DNA of 64,000 nt from JALOLV01 sp046295175. GTDB taxonomy: Bacteria; Bacteroidota; Bacteroidia; Cytophagales; Spirosomataceae. The notes under the pieces were generated by a model. The model was not told the DNA's origin, did no database searches, and was given only the letters and a program-made list of their open reading frames with translations. Positions within the stretch are counted from its first letter, which is position 1. Every line of letters begins with the position of its first letter. The stretch spans positions 1,302,001-1,366,000 of the forward strand of contig JBKBNY010000001.1 in NCBI GenBank assembly GCA_046295175.1. Direction: 5' to 3'. Of this stretch, positions 51,784-60,534 are shown in pieces. A program made the position numbers and the translations under genes.

Positions 51784-53631
51784 ATGAAAAAACTATTTAC
51801 TTTAATCACTATTCTCTCTTTGGGTTTCGGCTCATCTGCCCAAAAACAAGTACCTAAAATGACGCTGGCTTCGCTGCTGGACTCGATTCGGCAGGTTATC
51901 AAAAAAGAGCATATTGTAGGAGCAATGGTGGGTATCACGACCCGCGATTCGGTTATTTTTTCGGGAGGATTTGGCTACGCCGATTTAGAAAAAAAACGAA
52001 TAGTCGATAGCCAAACGCTTTTCAGAATGGGTTCAAACACCAAAATGATTGTCGGATTGGCGATTCTGAAACTACAAGAACAAGGCAAAATCAATATCTA
52101 CGACGATGTAAAGAAGATTGCTCCCGAAATACAATTTGAGAACAAATGGGAGGCTACAAGTCCGCTAAAAGTTGTGCATTTGCTCGAACACACATCGGGT
52201 TTCGACGATATGAAACTCAATGCTATGTACACATTAGACAAAATCGACAAGTTTGATTTACGGACTTGTAATCAGGCCTCGTTGGTTTGTCGCTGGCGGC
52301 CAGGCGAACGCTACGCTTATTGTAATCCGAATTATAATCTTTTAGGGTATTTAATCGAAAAAATCACCCAACAACCTTATAATCAATACCTTACAAAAAA
52401 CATTTTAGAGCCTTTGAGGATGTCTGGCTCAAATTTTAATCTGTACAGCCAAAACCCACACGATACAAAAGAATACGTTTACCGAAACGGTAAAATCTCG
52501 CTCGTGCCTTCGGTAACGCTCATCGGTGGGCCACAAGGTGCGTTGTGGTCGAGTGCCGACGATATGATAAAACTTTTGCAGATGTACCTCCGCAACGGTC
52601 AACCGATTATTTCGGCAAATTCGCTCAACGAAATGGAGACCCCACATAGTAGTTTAGGAGCCAAAGCAGGACTCAAAAGTGGCTATGGTTTGGGCAATTT
52701 TTATACACATTTCTTCAATAAAGTAGGGATGCGTGGCCATAATGGACTTACTGGAACCTGCTTTTCGACTTGTATCTACAATCGTGAGGCGGGTTTTGGC
52801 TACACAATCGCATCGAATAGCAATTATGGCGGCAGCAAGATTGAGGAATTAATTCACACTTTTTTGGAGCAAAACCTACCTAAAAAACAACTGAGTTTTC
52901 AGCCGCTCGACACCAAGGCCATCGAGCCTTATCTTGGTTTTTATCAGTTTAATAGTTCTCGCAATGAGGTCGCCACTTTATTGGATAAATTCTCAAACGG
53001 ACAAAAAATCTATATCGAGAACGGTATTCTATATATGCAAGGTATATTTGGCGATAAGGTCAAATTAAATCAGATTGCCCCGATGATTTTTGTCAGAGAC
53101 GGCATGAATACTCCGACTATTGCTTTTACAAAAAATGCCGACAGAAATAACGTTTTGACAATGGCAGGGGTATATTTTGAGCAAAGTTCATCAGCATGGG
53201 CGTGGTTTTGGCGAATTGGACTGACGTTTATGGTAGTTTTGATTATTGTTTCGGGAGTTGTTGCCATTATCGAATTGATTGGGGCATTTATGGGCAAAGT
53301 AAAATGGAAGCAAGTTCCTTTGCGATTTTTACCAATTACTTCGCTGATTCTTTTCGGATTATCGGCCACGACCCTGACCGAAAAACAGCAGTTTAGCTAC
53401 TTACTTTATGTTTTTAGAGAGGTAAATGCCGAAACAATTTTGATTTTTATAGGTTCTACTTTCATCGGTATTGCGGGGCCAATCTGCTTGTATTTAGCCA
53501 TAAAATCGTTTTTAGCAAACAAAAACCGCTGGATAGATTGGTACTGGTTTATTACGTATTCGTCGGTTTTCTTTTTGGCAGTTTTGCTTTTTAGATACGG
53601 AATGATAGGTTTAAGAACTTGGGCAATGTAA
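51784..53631 (+). CDS. Serine hydrolase of the beta-lactamase class C/penicillin-binding fold with membrane tail
   Basis: A 615-aa exported protein (signal MKKLFTLITILSLGFGSSAQ). Catalytic motifs: Ser84-x-x-Lys87 in FRMGSNTKM, Tyr179-x-Asn181 in YAYCNPN, and a likely third motif in the GHNGLTGT segment. The C-terminal 135 residues contain four to five hydrophobic helices (FWRIGLTFMVVLIIVSGVVAIIELI, FLPITSLILFGL, ETILIFIGSTFIGIAGPICLYLAI, WYWFITYSSVFFLAVLLF). Family members are esterases or D-aminopeptidases; substrate unknown. It may be in one unit with the following GGT gene. Confidence 0.9.
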   Translation: MKKLFTLITILSLGFGSSAQKQVPKMTLASLLDSIRQVIKKEHIVGAMVGITTRDSVIFSGGFGYADLEKKRIVDSQTLFRMGSNTKMIVGLAILKLQEQGKINIYDDVKKIAPEIQFENKWEATSPLKVVHLLEHTSGFDDMKLNAMYTLDKIDKFDLRTCNQASLVCRWRPGERYAYCNPNYNLLGYLIEKITQQPYNQYLTKNILEPLRMSGSNFNLYSQNPHDTKEYVYRNGKISLVPSVTLIGGPQGALWSSADDMIKLLQMYLRNGQPIISANSLNEMETPHSSLGAKAGLKSGYGLGNFYTHFFNKVGMRGHNGLTGTCFSTCIYNREAGFGYTIASNSNYGGSKIEELIHTFLEQNLPKKQLSFQPLDTKAIEPYLGFYQFNSSRNEVATLLDKFSNGQKIYIENGILYMQGIFGDKVKLNQIAPMIFVRDGMNTPTIAFTKNADRNNVLTMAGVYFEQSSSAWAWFWRIGLTFMVVLIIVSGVVAIIELIGAFMGKVKWKQVPLRFLPITSLILFGLSATTLTEKQQFSYLLYVFREVNAETILIFIGSTFIGIAGPICLYLAIKSFLANKNRWIDWYWFITYSSVFFLAVLLFRYGMIGLRTWAM

Positions 53632-53668
53632 ATTTGAAAAATATATCCAACCCTAACTCATCAATCAA

Positions 53669-55363
53669 ATGAAAAAAAACACCCTTTTACTTTTATCGTT
53701 TTTTGTTTCATACGTTGCGTTTTCGCAAGACCGTCTCACTGGCAAAACTTGGGCAACTCGTAGCGAGGTAATCGCCCAAAATGGCATGGTTTGTACCTCG
53801 CATCCTTTGAGTACACAAGCCGCAATCGAGGTCCTTCGGGCGGGTGGAAACGCCATTGACGCCGCCATTGCGGCCAATGCCATGGAAGGCGTCGTTGAGC
53901 CACACGTAAACGGAATCGGTGGTGATATTTACGCCATCGTTTGGGATGCCAAAACCAAAAAATTGTATGGATTAAACGGCTCAGGGCGTTCGCCGTATTC
54001 GTTGACTTTGGATGAATTCAAAAAGCGTGGTTTAAAGCACATTCCGGCTTTGGGGCCGTTGCCTGTGAGTGTTCCGGGCTGTGTTGATGGCTGGTTTGAA
54101 TTACACAAAAAATTTGGCTCGATGCCGATGGAGCGAGTTCTCAGCCATGCGATTGGCTACGCACGCAATGGTTTTCCGGTACACGACGAATTGGCGTACT
54201 CGCTGACCAACGTGCCACGTCTTTATGGGCAATTCCCAAATGTCAAAGAACACTATTATCCAAACGGAAGTGTACCAAAAAAAGGAGATATTTTCAAGAA
54301 TCCGAATCTGGCGAATACATTAGAGAAAATTGCCAAAGGTGGTCGTGATGCCTTCTACAAAGGCGATATTGCTCGTACAATTGACGAATTTTTCAAGAAA
54401 AACGGTGGTTTTTTGAGCTATAAAGACCTTGCCGACCATACCAGTACTTGGGTTGAGCCAGTCTCGACCAATTACCGTGGCTATGATGTTTGGGAATTGC
54501 CACCCAACGGTCAGGGCATTGCGGTTTTGCAAATGCTCAATATCTTAGAAGGCTACGATTTCTCAAAAATACCGTTTGGAAGCACCGAACATGTGCATTT
54601 ATTTACCGAAGCTAAGAAATTGGTTTTTGAAGACCGTGCCAAGTACTATGCCGATATGGATTTTGCGAAGATTCCTGTAAAAACCCTTATCTCGAAAGAG
54701 TACGGTGCCGAAAGACGTAAACTGATAAACCCTGACCGTGCGGCAAGCCGAGTTGATGCAGGAAACCCTGCATTGAAAGATGGCGATACGATTTACCTAA
54801 CCGTCGCCGATAAAGACGGCAATATGGTATCGTTGATTCAGAGCAATTATCGTGGATTTGGCTCGGGAATGCTACCCGACGGACTCGGTTTTATGCTGCA
54901 AGACCGTGGCGAGTTGTACAGTCTCGAAGAAGGACAAAATAATACGTATGCACCGCATAAACGTCCGTTCCATACAATCATTCCAGCATTTATGACCAAA
55001 GACGGCAAACCAGTAATGAGTTTTGGTGTAATGGGAGGAGCTTTTCAGCCGATGGGTCACGTACAAATCGTGATGGATGTCGTTGATTTTGGGATGAATA
55101 TCCAAGAAGCGGGAGATGCTCCACGCCTCAATCACGAGGGTTCGAGTGAGCCTACTGGCGAAAAAATGACGGATTCGGGCATGATTACGATGGAGAGCGG
55201 GATTCCGTACGAAACCATCAGAGGACTCATGCAAAAAGGTCACAAAGTAGGCTATGCCATGAATGTTTACGGTGGCTACCAGTGTATCAGATACGACGCC
55301 GAACGAAAAGTTTATTTTGGGGCATCTGAATCTCGAAAAGATGGGCAATCAGCTGGTTATTAG
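53669..55363 (+). CDS. ggt: Exported gamma-glutamyltransferase-family protein
   Basis: A 564-aa exported Ntn-hydrolase that normally processes itself into two subunits. Signal MKKNTLLLLSFFVSYVAFSQ. Typical segments: SHPLSTQAAIEVLRAGGNAIDAAIAANAM, VVEPHVNGIGGDIYAIVWD, FGSMPMERVLSHAIGYARNGFPVHDELA, and at the cleavage site KDGDTIYLTVADKDGNMVS, where Thr374 corresponds to E. coli Thr391. The second residue after it (Ile) differs from the usual Thr, as in the acylase-like branch. It acts on gamma-glutamyl compounds such as glutathione in the periplasm. It converges on scoI with only 4 bp between stops. Confidence 0.93.
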   Translation: MKKNTLLLLSFFVSYVAFSQDRLTGKTWATRSEVIAQNGMVCTSHPLSTQAAIEVLRAGGNAIDAAIAANAMEGVVEPHVNGIGGDIYAIVWDAKTKKLYGLNGSGRSPYSLTLDEFKKRGLKHIPALGPLPVSVPGCVDGWFELHKKFGSMPMERVLSHAIGYARNGFPVHDELAYSLTNVPRLYGQFPNVKEHYYPNGSVPKKGDIFKNPNLANTLEKIAKGGRDAFYKGDIARTIDEFFKKNGGFLSYKDLADHTSTWVEPVSTNYRGYDVWELPPNGQGIAVLQMLNILEGYDFSKIPFGSTEHVHLFTEAKKLVFEDRAKYYADMDFAKIPVKTLISKEYGAERRKLINPDRAASRVDAGNPALKDGDTIYLTVADKDGNMVSLIQSNYRGFGSGMLPDGLGFMLQDRGELYSLEEGQNNTYAPHKRPFHTIIPAFMTKDGKPVMSFGVMGGAFQPMGHVQIVMDVVDFGMNIQEAGDAPRLNHEGSSEPTGEKMTDSGMITMESGIPYETIRGLMQKGHKVGYAMNVYGGYQCIRYDAERKVYFGASESRKDGQSAGY

Positions 55364-55367
55364 GCAG

Positions 55368-56018
55368 TTATCCTTCTTTTTTGAGTTGCTCAATGTCTTT
55401 TACTAATTGTTCGATTTCGAGCGGAAGCGTACCATTGTAGATACCTCTAATATGTAGGTTTTTATCAACTAAAATAAAGTTTTCGGTGTGCAAAAAGTCA
55501 TTCTCACCTTTTTGTACACCGATATTTTCGTCGGCAAAGTAACTCTTTCGAGCAGTTTCATAAATCTGCTTTTTGTTACCAGTTAGCAAATACCATTGAT
55601 TATCGGGAATCTGATGCCCTTGGGCATATTCTTTCAAAACAGCCACACTGTCTCGTTCGGGCGTAACACTATACGATGCAAAAAGAACGCTCTTATCATC
55701 TTTGAATGCTTTTTGCACTTCTTTCATACCACTCATCAAACGAGGGCAAAGGCTCGGGCAAATCGTAAAGAAGCAGTTCATCACATGAATCTTGCCTTTG
55801 AAAGTTTCGGGCGTAACTTTTTGATTATTTTGATTCAGAAATTCAAAATGTGCAATTGTGTGTAAGGTATCTATCTGCGTTGTTTCTGTGAGCCAAAGTG
55901 GAGTAAAGTCAGCCGTGTGGAAATAAGGCAAATGAGATGTCATAACGTTGTTTGGCTTATTCGAGTTACACCCTGAAATCGAAAGAAAAACATATATAAA
56001 AGTTATTAATTTTCTCAT
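55368..56018 (-). CDS. SCO1/SenC family lipoprotein
   Basis: A 216-aa lipoprotein (lipobox SGC, Cys17) with the thioredoxin-like SCO fold. The copper-binding motif CxxxC is present in NCFFTICPSLCPRLM (CPSLC, about residues 87-91) together with the distal His in DFLHTENFILVDKN. SCO proteins insert copper into cytochrome c oxidase or reduce its thiols. It is the last gene of the ECF-controlled operon, next to a cytochrome c peroxidase. Confidence 0.93.
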   Translation of the reverse strand: MRKLITFIYVFLSISGCNSNKPNNVMTSHLPYFHTADFTPLWLTETTQIDTLHTIAHFEFLNQNNQKVTPETFKGKIHVMNCFFTICPSLCPRLMSGMKEVQKAFKDDKSVLFASYSVTPERDSVAVLKEYAQGHQIPDNQWYLLTGNKKQIYETARKSYFADENIGVQKGENDFLHTENFILVDKNLHIRGIYNGTLPLEIEQLVKDIEQLKKEG

Positions 56019-56037
56019 AATAATATAGTTTTAGAAC

Positions 56038-57357
56038 TCAATTACAGCCTCCAATCTGAGCCTTGAAAACCGTACCCAATTTTACTTCATACGGGGGATT
56101 TATCTGTACATTTTTCCCCGCATCAATCGTAATATTGCTACTCGTTTGGTTCGTTCCGTTAGTTACCGTAATCGAATTGCTTGATTTATAAGTTCCTGAA
56201 TTCGCCGTTCCGCTCATACCCAAATCTGCCATACAAGCCACGAACGGATTACTCCACCGCACCTCTGTTGCAAGCGTATTATCGGTAAGAGTTTTCAAGA
56301 AGGCAACCAAAGCAGCTTTTTGGGTTACCGTAAAATTTAACCGAATCGGATTTCCGTTGGGGCTTCTCAGGCGATTGGCTAAATTGGGATGTGCTTGCAC
56401 ACCGCTGTTATAATGCTCAACCACTTGCTCTAATGTACCGAATCGCCCATCGTGCATATAAGGGGCTGTCATTTCGATATTTCTGATTGAAGGCGTTTTG
56501 AATCTACCACCACCTGCACCTTGGTCGGCACTTGTGTTGAGGTCAAGCCCATTGTTTTGAGCTCCGATTCCAGCAAATGCCTCCGAACTATGGCATCCTG
56601 CACAACCGCCACCACCGTTGGGGGGTGGAGCAAAAAATAGTTGTTTTCCTAAATTTTCTTCGGTCGTAAAATTAGGAAAATCTAAGTTTGGTCGGTTTAC
56701 CTGAGCCCTCCCGACATCATATTTACTCTGATAACTCTCAATGCTTCTTACAAACTGAGCCAATGCCTTCGAGATTCTATCGGTTGTTATAGTATTATCG
56801 CCAAAAGTATTGATAAACAGCTGATTATAATACGATTGTTCGCTGACTCTTTCAGTAATCTGAGACAAAGTCAAGCCCATTTCGGTCGCATTTTGTATGG
56901 GTTGTAGTACTTGTTCTTCCAGAGTTGCGGCCCGTTCATCCCAAAAGAATCTTCCGTTCTGATAATATTTCGCATCTGTCAATGACATCGAATGTCGGTC
57001 GGTCAATCCACCTAAAAAACCTATACTTTTTACATTTGAATCCGAAAATCCTTTGGATTGTTGATGACAAGAACCACAAGAAACCGTTCGATTCAAACTT
57101 AAATTTTTATCATAAAAAAGGACTCGACCGAGCGTTGCTCCATCGTTTGTAATTGGGTTGTCGGGTGGTGTATTGATAAAAGGCGTTACAGAAGTTGGCG
57201 GACCAACGGGCGGGTTGGTTGTAAAATAGCTTGGTAACGTGATGATATAATTGTAGGGTGTTACTGGCAAATTCAGATAATCGGCAACGGTGAGCTGTCG
57301 GGCAGAGGTAAAGACAAAAAATAAGACTGATACAACAGCAAGTATCTTAGTTTTCAT
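56038..57357 (-). CDS. Di-haem cytochrome c peroxidase/MauG-like protein with C-terminal 3-coathanger-type tail
   Basis: A 439-aa exported protein (signal MKTKILAVVSVLFFVFTSARQ; start ATG 57357). Two haem c motifs: CGSCH (residues 94-98) and CAGCH (about 235). CcpA-family segments: LGRVLFYDKNLSLNRTVSCGSCHQQ, GFSDSNVKS, LEEQVLQPIQNATEMG, FKTPSIRNIEMTAPYMHDGRFGTLEQVVEHY. It would reduce H2O2 or oxidise a substrate in the periplasm. The last 35 residues (NITIDAGKNVQINPPYEVKLGTVFKAQIGGCN) form a beta-rich tail ending GlyCysAsn like that of the 9019 protein. Confidence 0.9.
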   Translation of the reverse strand: MKTKILAVVSVLFFVFTSARQLTVADYLNLPVTPYNYIITLPSYFTTNPPVGPPTSVTPFINTPPDNPITNDGATLGRVLFYDKNLSLNRTVSCGSCHQQSKGFSDSNVKSIGFLGGLTDRHSMSLTDAKYYQNGRFFWDERAATLEEQVLQPIQNATEMGLTLSQITERVSEQSYYNQLFINTFGDNTITTDRISKALAQFVRSIESYQSKYDVGRAQVNRPNLDFPNFTTEENLGKQLFFAPPPNGGGGCAGCHSSEAFAGIGAQNNGLDLNTSADQGAGGGRFKTPSIRNIEMTAPYMHDGRFGTLEQVVEHYNSGVQAHPNLANRLRSPNGNPIRLNFTVTQKAALVAFLKTLTDNTLATEVRWSNPFVACMADLGMSGTANSGTYKSSNSITVTNGTNQTSSNITIDAGKNVQINPPYEVKLGTVFKAQIGGCN

Positions 57358-57375
57358 GTTTAGGTAGGTCAAAAA

Positions 57376-57972
57376 TTATATACTTTTATTCTCAATATTC
57401 ACACCACTCTGTTTCTTCTCATTTTTGCCCATACAGCCTTTTGCACCATAAAAACCGTATCGGCGGCCATTTTTCATGACATAATTAGACTTCACTTTTC
57501 CATCTTCAAACCACATTTGTTGGCTTCCTTCGGGTTGGCCTTGGTCATCGAAATGAAAAGAGGTAAACACCCGACCGCTCGGATACCATTCTTGGTGATG
57601 GCCAACAGGGATGTCTGTTTTAAAATGGTACTCAAAACGTTTTTGTCCGTTTTCCCACCAGCCCGTGTGTTTAGCCTCTTTTCTGTTTTCGTGATAAAAT
57701 CTTTGCTCGGCAAGTTGCCCGTTCAGAAACCAACGGTTGCTTTCGCCTTCTTGTTTTCCGTTGAGATACCCTTCTTTAAAAATCAATTTTCCTGCTTGTT
57801 TCTCAGTCAAAAAGCCCGAAAATGATTGATTCTGATAGTAAATAATGCCATCTTTATTTACTATGTTTTTATCAGAAACTTCTACCAAAACATTCGGTAT
57901 TGATATAGAAGCGAAATCATTTTGTGGTTTATTACAGCCCACAAGCAGGAAAATCAGTAATAGGTATCTCAT
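57376..57972 (-). CDS. MORN-repeat (YwqK-type) lipoprotein
   Basis: A 198-aa lipoprotein (lipobox VGC, Cys13) with several MORN_2 repeats: GYLNGKQEGESNRWFLNGQL, WWENGQKRFEYHF, WYPSGRVFTSFHFDDQGQPEG, MWFEDGKVKSNYVMKNGRRYG. These 'YwqK antitoxin-like' domains occur in Bacteroidota lipoproteins of unknown role and should not be read as antitoxins. Spacing to neighbours is 6 bp upstream and 18 bp downstream, within one operon. Confidence 0.88.
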   Translation of the reverse strand: MRYLLLIFLLVGCNKPQNDFASISIPNVLVEVSDKNIVNKDGIIYYQNQSFSGFLTEKQAGKLIFKEGYLNGKQEGESNRWFLNGQLAEQRFYHENRKEAKHTGWWENGQKRFEYHFKTDIPVGHHQEWYPSGRVFTSFHFDDQGQPEGSQQMWFEDGKVKSNYVMKNGRRYGFYGAKGCMGKNEKKQSGVNIENKSI

Positions 57973-57978
57973 TGTAAA

Positions 57979-58803
57979 TTATTGAGTTACAGTTCCTTTT
58001 ACTCCAAAATATCCACTTCCGTTGATGTATGGGTCGGCATCGGTAACGTGGTAGTGATAAATACCATTCGGAAATTCAGCAGTAGCATGGCTATGTCCGT
58101 GATATTTGTCTAAATCAGTATTTGAAACCGTTTTGCCATTCTCGGTCGGGCCATAAACTGGGAATCCGTCTAATAATAAACCTAAAAATGCAGTTTTTCC
58201 TTTTGCTTTCGTGATGGCCGTTGGCTCTACGTGATAATGATATTGTCCTTGTTGTTGCGGATGCCCATTGTATTGGTCGAATGAAAAAATTTCGTTCGTA
58301 AGCGGGGCATTCATCGCGGCATACTGATTAAAAAACGGAACTCCATTGATTGCCACACCAATCGGGCCGCCCGATGTAGCCGATTTAGTACTGGCTTCTT
58401 GTGGTTTAAGTGGAATCCTGAATGTTAGATTTTGTGATTTAATCACGTTCGGATTCTGACTAAATTTTGCAGTGCCGTTGTAGGCTTCATAAAGACTCGA
58501 CTCCCACGTTGTACCTTTAAAATACGGACTTTTGTGGTCTGGTACGCCATTGCTTTTGATAACCAAATAATCACCATCGACAGAAACCGTTACGTTACTT
58601 CCAAATTTGGATTTTAGAATCGAAATATCTACCGATGAGCTGCTACTTCCAGTAGTAGTTGTGGTAGTCGTTGTTGTATTACCCAAATTATTTGTGGTAG
58701 TGGTAGAAGTCGTTGTACTTGGCTCAAGATTCGAGGCCGATTTATCGCAGGCTGTAATTGTAAGAATCGACAAAGCAATTACAAAAAAAGCATTTTTTCT
58801 CAT
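57979..58803 (-). CDS. YHYH-domain lipoprotein
   Basis: A 274-aa lipoprotein (lipobox TAC, Cys19) with a Thr-rich low-complexity linker and a YHYH-type domain: GQYHYHVEP and NGIYHYHVTDADPYINGSGYFGVKGTVTQ near the C terminus, plus HGHSHATAEFPNG. The histidine-rich signature suggests metal binding (family knowledge is limited). It is the first gene of the operon behind the second ECF-type promoter motif (58935-58965), with a leader of about 130 nt. Confidence 0.88.
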   Translation of the reverse strand: MRKNAFFVIALSILTITACDKSASNLEPSTTTSTTTTNNLGNTTTTTTTTTGSSSSSVDISILKSKFGSNVTVSVDGDYLVIKSNGVPDHKSPYFKGTTWESSLYEAYNGTAKFSQNPNVIKSQNLTFRIPLKPQEASTKSATSGGPIGVAINGVPFFNQYAAMNAPLTNEIFSFDQYNGHPQQQGQYHYHVEPTAITKAKGKTAFLGLLLDGFPVYGPTENGKTVSNTDLDKYHGHSHATAEFPNGIYHYHVTDADPYINGSGYFGVKGTVTQ

Positions 58804-58934
58804 TTTAATTTTAGTTTAAAGGAGTTTAAGAAATGATTAGTTTGTAAAATTTTTGCCATAATTACGTTCTTAATGTATTGATTTTAAAGGACTTGTACTA
58901 AAATTAAAAGCAATGTTGTTTTGAGTTCTGAATA

Positions 58935-58965
58935 TTTAGATGCCATCTATTTTTAAAACTTGCGG
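58935..58965 (-). promoter_or_regulatory. ECF-type promoter motif before the YHYH operon
   Basis: On the minus strand CCGCAAGTTTTA (58965-58954), 10 nt, GCATCTAAA (58943-58935). The same two blocks at the same spacing lie directly upstream of the sigma gene (60410-60440). The GCATCTAAA block resembles ECF -10 elements ending TCTAA. Confidence 0.85.
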
Positions 58966-58981
58966 TTTTTTTTCATTTTTT

Positions 58982-59488
58982 TTATCGAGGTGGGCCTAAC
59001 TCATCTGGATGTGGCGGTGGGCCTAATCCCTCACCCATACGAGGCGGAGGCGGCTGGGGTTTCGACATCTGAAAGGCAATCTCGTTTATCATGGTATCAA
59101 ACTTCTTTTTCTGCTCGGGCGTACACATGGCATAGACAGCTTGCAGATGTTTGTAGGTCATTACATTCACCTTGATATTTATCGACTCAATATCCGTCGA
59201 AATCTTCCAAAGTTCCTCATCGCTTAAATTCTTCGTAAATTGCTTCAAAAGGGCCTCTTTTTTGGTTTTTACGCTATCCCGAATCTCCTTTATTTTATCG
59301 AAATGCTCTCTACGCATCTGGCGATAACTCTCTATTTGCTCAGGAGTAAAGCTTAATTCTTTCTCCAAGAAAAATGGTTGCTGTTCTCTTCCACCCATTC
59401 TTGGCGATAACCACAACCACAGCATAATGCCAACATTCATTAGCACCAAACCGATTATGGCTATCCAAAGTGTTCGAAATTTGTTCAT
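58982..59488 (-). CDS. Spy/CpxP-like periplasmic metal- or stress-sensor protein
   Basis: A 168-aa protein with one N-terminal membrane segment (about residues 7-29, LWIAIIGLVLMNVGIMLWLWL) and a helical periplasmic domain. LSFTPEQIESYRQMRREHFDKI and YAMCTPEQKKKFDTMI resemble the LTxxQ repeats of Spy and CnrX/ZraP-type metal sensors. The C-terminal tail is Pro-rich (PKPQPPPPRMGEGLGPPPHPDELGPP). It is the third gene of the sigma operon, after a putative anti-sigma gene, a layout known for CnrX-CnrY-type systems, so it may be the sensor. Confidence 0.8.
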   Translation of the reverse strand: MNKFRTLWIAIIGLVLMNVGIMLWLWLSPRMGGREQQPFFLEKELSFTPEQIESYRQMRREHFDKIKEIRDSVKTKKEALLKQFTKNLSDEELWKISTDIESINIKVNVMTYKHLQAVYAMCTPEQKKKFDTMINEIAFQMSKPQPPPPRMGEGLGPPPHPDELGPPR

Positions 59489-59520
59489 ATTTTTAACAAC
59501 GAATGTCGGTTTAATTTTAC

Positions 59521-59811
59521 TTACTCGCTCAATCCATATTCTGACGCAAAACCTTCTATTGATTGTTTCTCGGGTTGTTGGCTATTTTTTGAATAATTAA
59601 TAACCGAAACCACATTTAGTATGATAATCAATGCTAATCCACTAAATACAAACGAAGGTTTCATCACCCATCGAAAACTCGGTGGTAGAGCCTCTTGAGC
59701 ATTATCCATTCTTGCTTTCAATCGAGCATAAAAAAACGGATTGGGTTCGGCTCTTTCGATTCCCTCCAAAGCCCCAAGTGCTTTCTCTATTTTATCATCC
59801 AAATTCTCCAT
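59521..59811 (-). CDS. Small single-membrane-span protein, likely anti-sigma factor
   Basis: A 96-aa protein with a charged N-terminal cytosolic part (MENLDDKIEKALGALEGIERAEPNPFFYARLKARMDNA), one membrane span (about residues 51-70, FVFSGLALIIILNVVSVI) and a short periplasmic tail. Size, topology and its position 4 bp after the sigma gene suggest an anti-sigma factor; there is no recognised zinc (HxxxCxxC) motif. Confidence 0.75.
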   Translation of the reverse strand: MENLDDKIEKALGALEGIERAEPNPFFYARLKARMDNAQEALPPSFRWVMKPSFVFSGLALIIILNVVSVINYSKNSQQPEKQSIEGFASEYGLSE

Positions 59812-59815
59812 GACT

Positions 59816-60403
59816 TTATTCGTAATTCTTTTTGTAATAATCTCCCAAATATTTTCTAAGATTTGTTTTTGCTCTAAAAATCAATGATTCGACCGAACCC
59901 AACGAAGTCTGCATTACCTCCGAAATCTCCTGATAACTAAGCCCCTCAATATTGCACAGTGTAAACGCAACTTTCTGATTTTCAGGCAATTTATTTATCT
60001 CTCTAAACAGAATCTTTGCTTGTTCTTTGTTTTCGAGTTTTACTCCCGGATGTTCAAAATCAACCGAATGATGCACTACCTCGTTATTGTCGCCAAATAA
60101 ACTCGTCAAGAACGCAAAACGTTTTTGAGCATGGTGTTTTCGGTAATTTTCGAGGGCTTTTGTGGTAGCAATTCTGTAAATCCAAGTCGAAACCTTAGAT
60201 TCTCCACGAAACCCCTGCACCGATTCATAAACCTCAATAAAGACCTCCTGCGAAACATCTTCTGCTTCTTGCATATCCTGCACGATACTCAACACCGTAT
60301 TAAAAACCTTGCTTTGATAGGCCTCTACGAGGTACCTAAAAGCAGATTCTTTACGCTGTTGGAGTTCAGCTATCAGTAAAAAGTCATCCAATTGTTTTGC
60401 CAT
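59816..60403 (-). CDS. ECF RNA polymerase sigma factor
   Basis: A 195-aa ECF sigma factor. Region 2: KVFNTVLSIVQDMQEAEDVSQEVFIEVYESVQGFRGESKVSTWIYRIATTKALENYRKHH; region 4: INKLPENQKVAFTLCNIEGLSYQEISEVMQTSLGSVESLIFRAKTNLRKYL, with a complete helix-turn-helix. The promoter motif at 60410-60440 lies just before its ATG, consistent with autoregulation. It heads an operon with the anti-sigma and Spy-like genes. Confidence 0.95.
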   Translation of the reverse strand: MAKQLDDFLLIAELQQRKESAFRYLVEAYQSKVFNTVLSIVQDMQEAEDVSQEVFIEVYESVQGFRGESKVSTWIYRIATTKALENYRKHHAQKRFAFLTSLFGDNNEVVHHSVDFEHPGVKLENKEQAKILFREINKLPENQKVAFTLCNIEGLSYQEISEVMQTSLGSVESLIFRAKTNLRKYLGDYYKKNYE

Positions 60404-60409
60404 CGAAAG

Positions 60410-60440
60410 TTTAGATGCAGTTAAACTCTAAAACTTGCGG
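60410..60440 (-). promoter_or_regulatory. ECF-type promoter motif before the sigma gene
   Basis: On the minus strand CCGCAAGTTTTA (60440-60429), 10 nt, GCATCTAAA (60418-60410), then 6 nt to the ATG at 60403, so the transcript is almost leaderless. It is matched at all 21 block positions by 58935-58965. Confidence 0.85.
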
Positions 60441-60463
60441 AATATCTCAAAAAAAATATCTTA

Positions 60464-60502
60464 AAAACAAAAAATCCCTTGAATCTTTCGACTCAAGGGA
60501 TT
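60464..60502 (-). terminator. Hairpin downstream of the 60535 gene, copy of the infB terminator
   Basis: AATCCCTTGA pairs with TCAAGGGATT, and T-rich sequence follows on the minus strand. All 39 bases are identical to 61615-61653. Confidence 0.85.
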
Positions 60503-60534
60503 CCCATCCTAATTTATTACTATTACCCTACTTC

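Noticed and set aside
57376..57972. Reading the MORN-repeat lipoprotein as a toxin-antitoxin component
   Set aside because: The YwqK 'antitoxin' label is historical; this protein is an exported lipoprotein in a redox-type operon.
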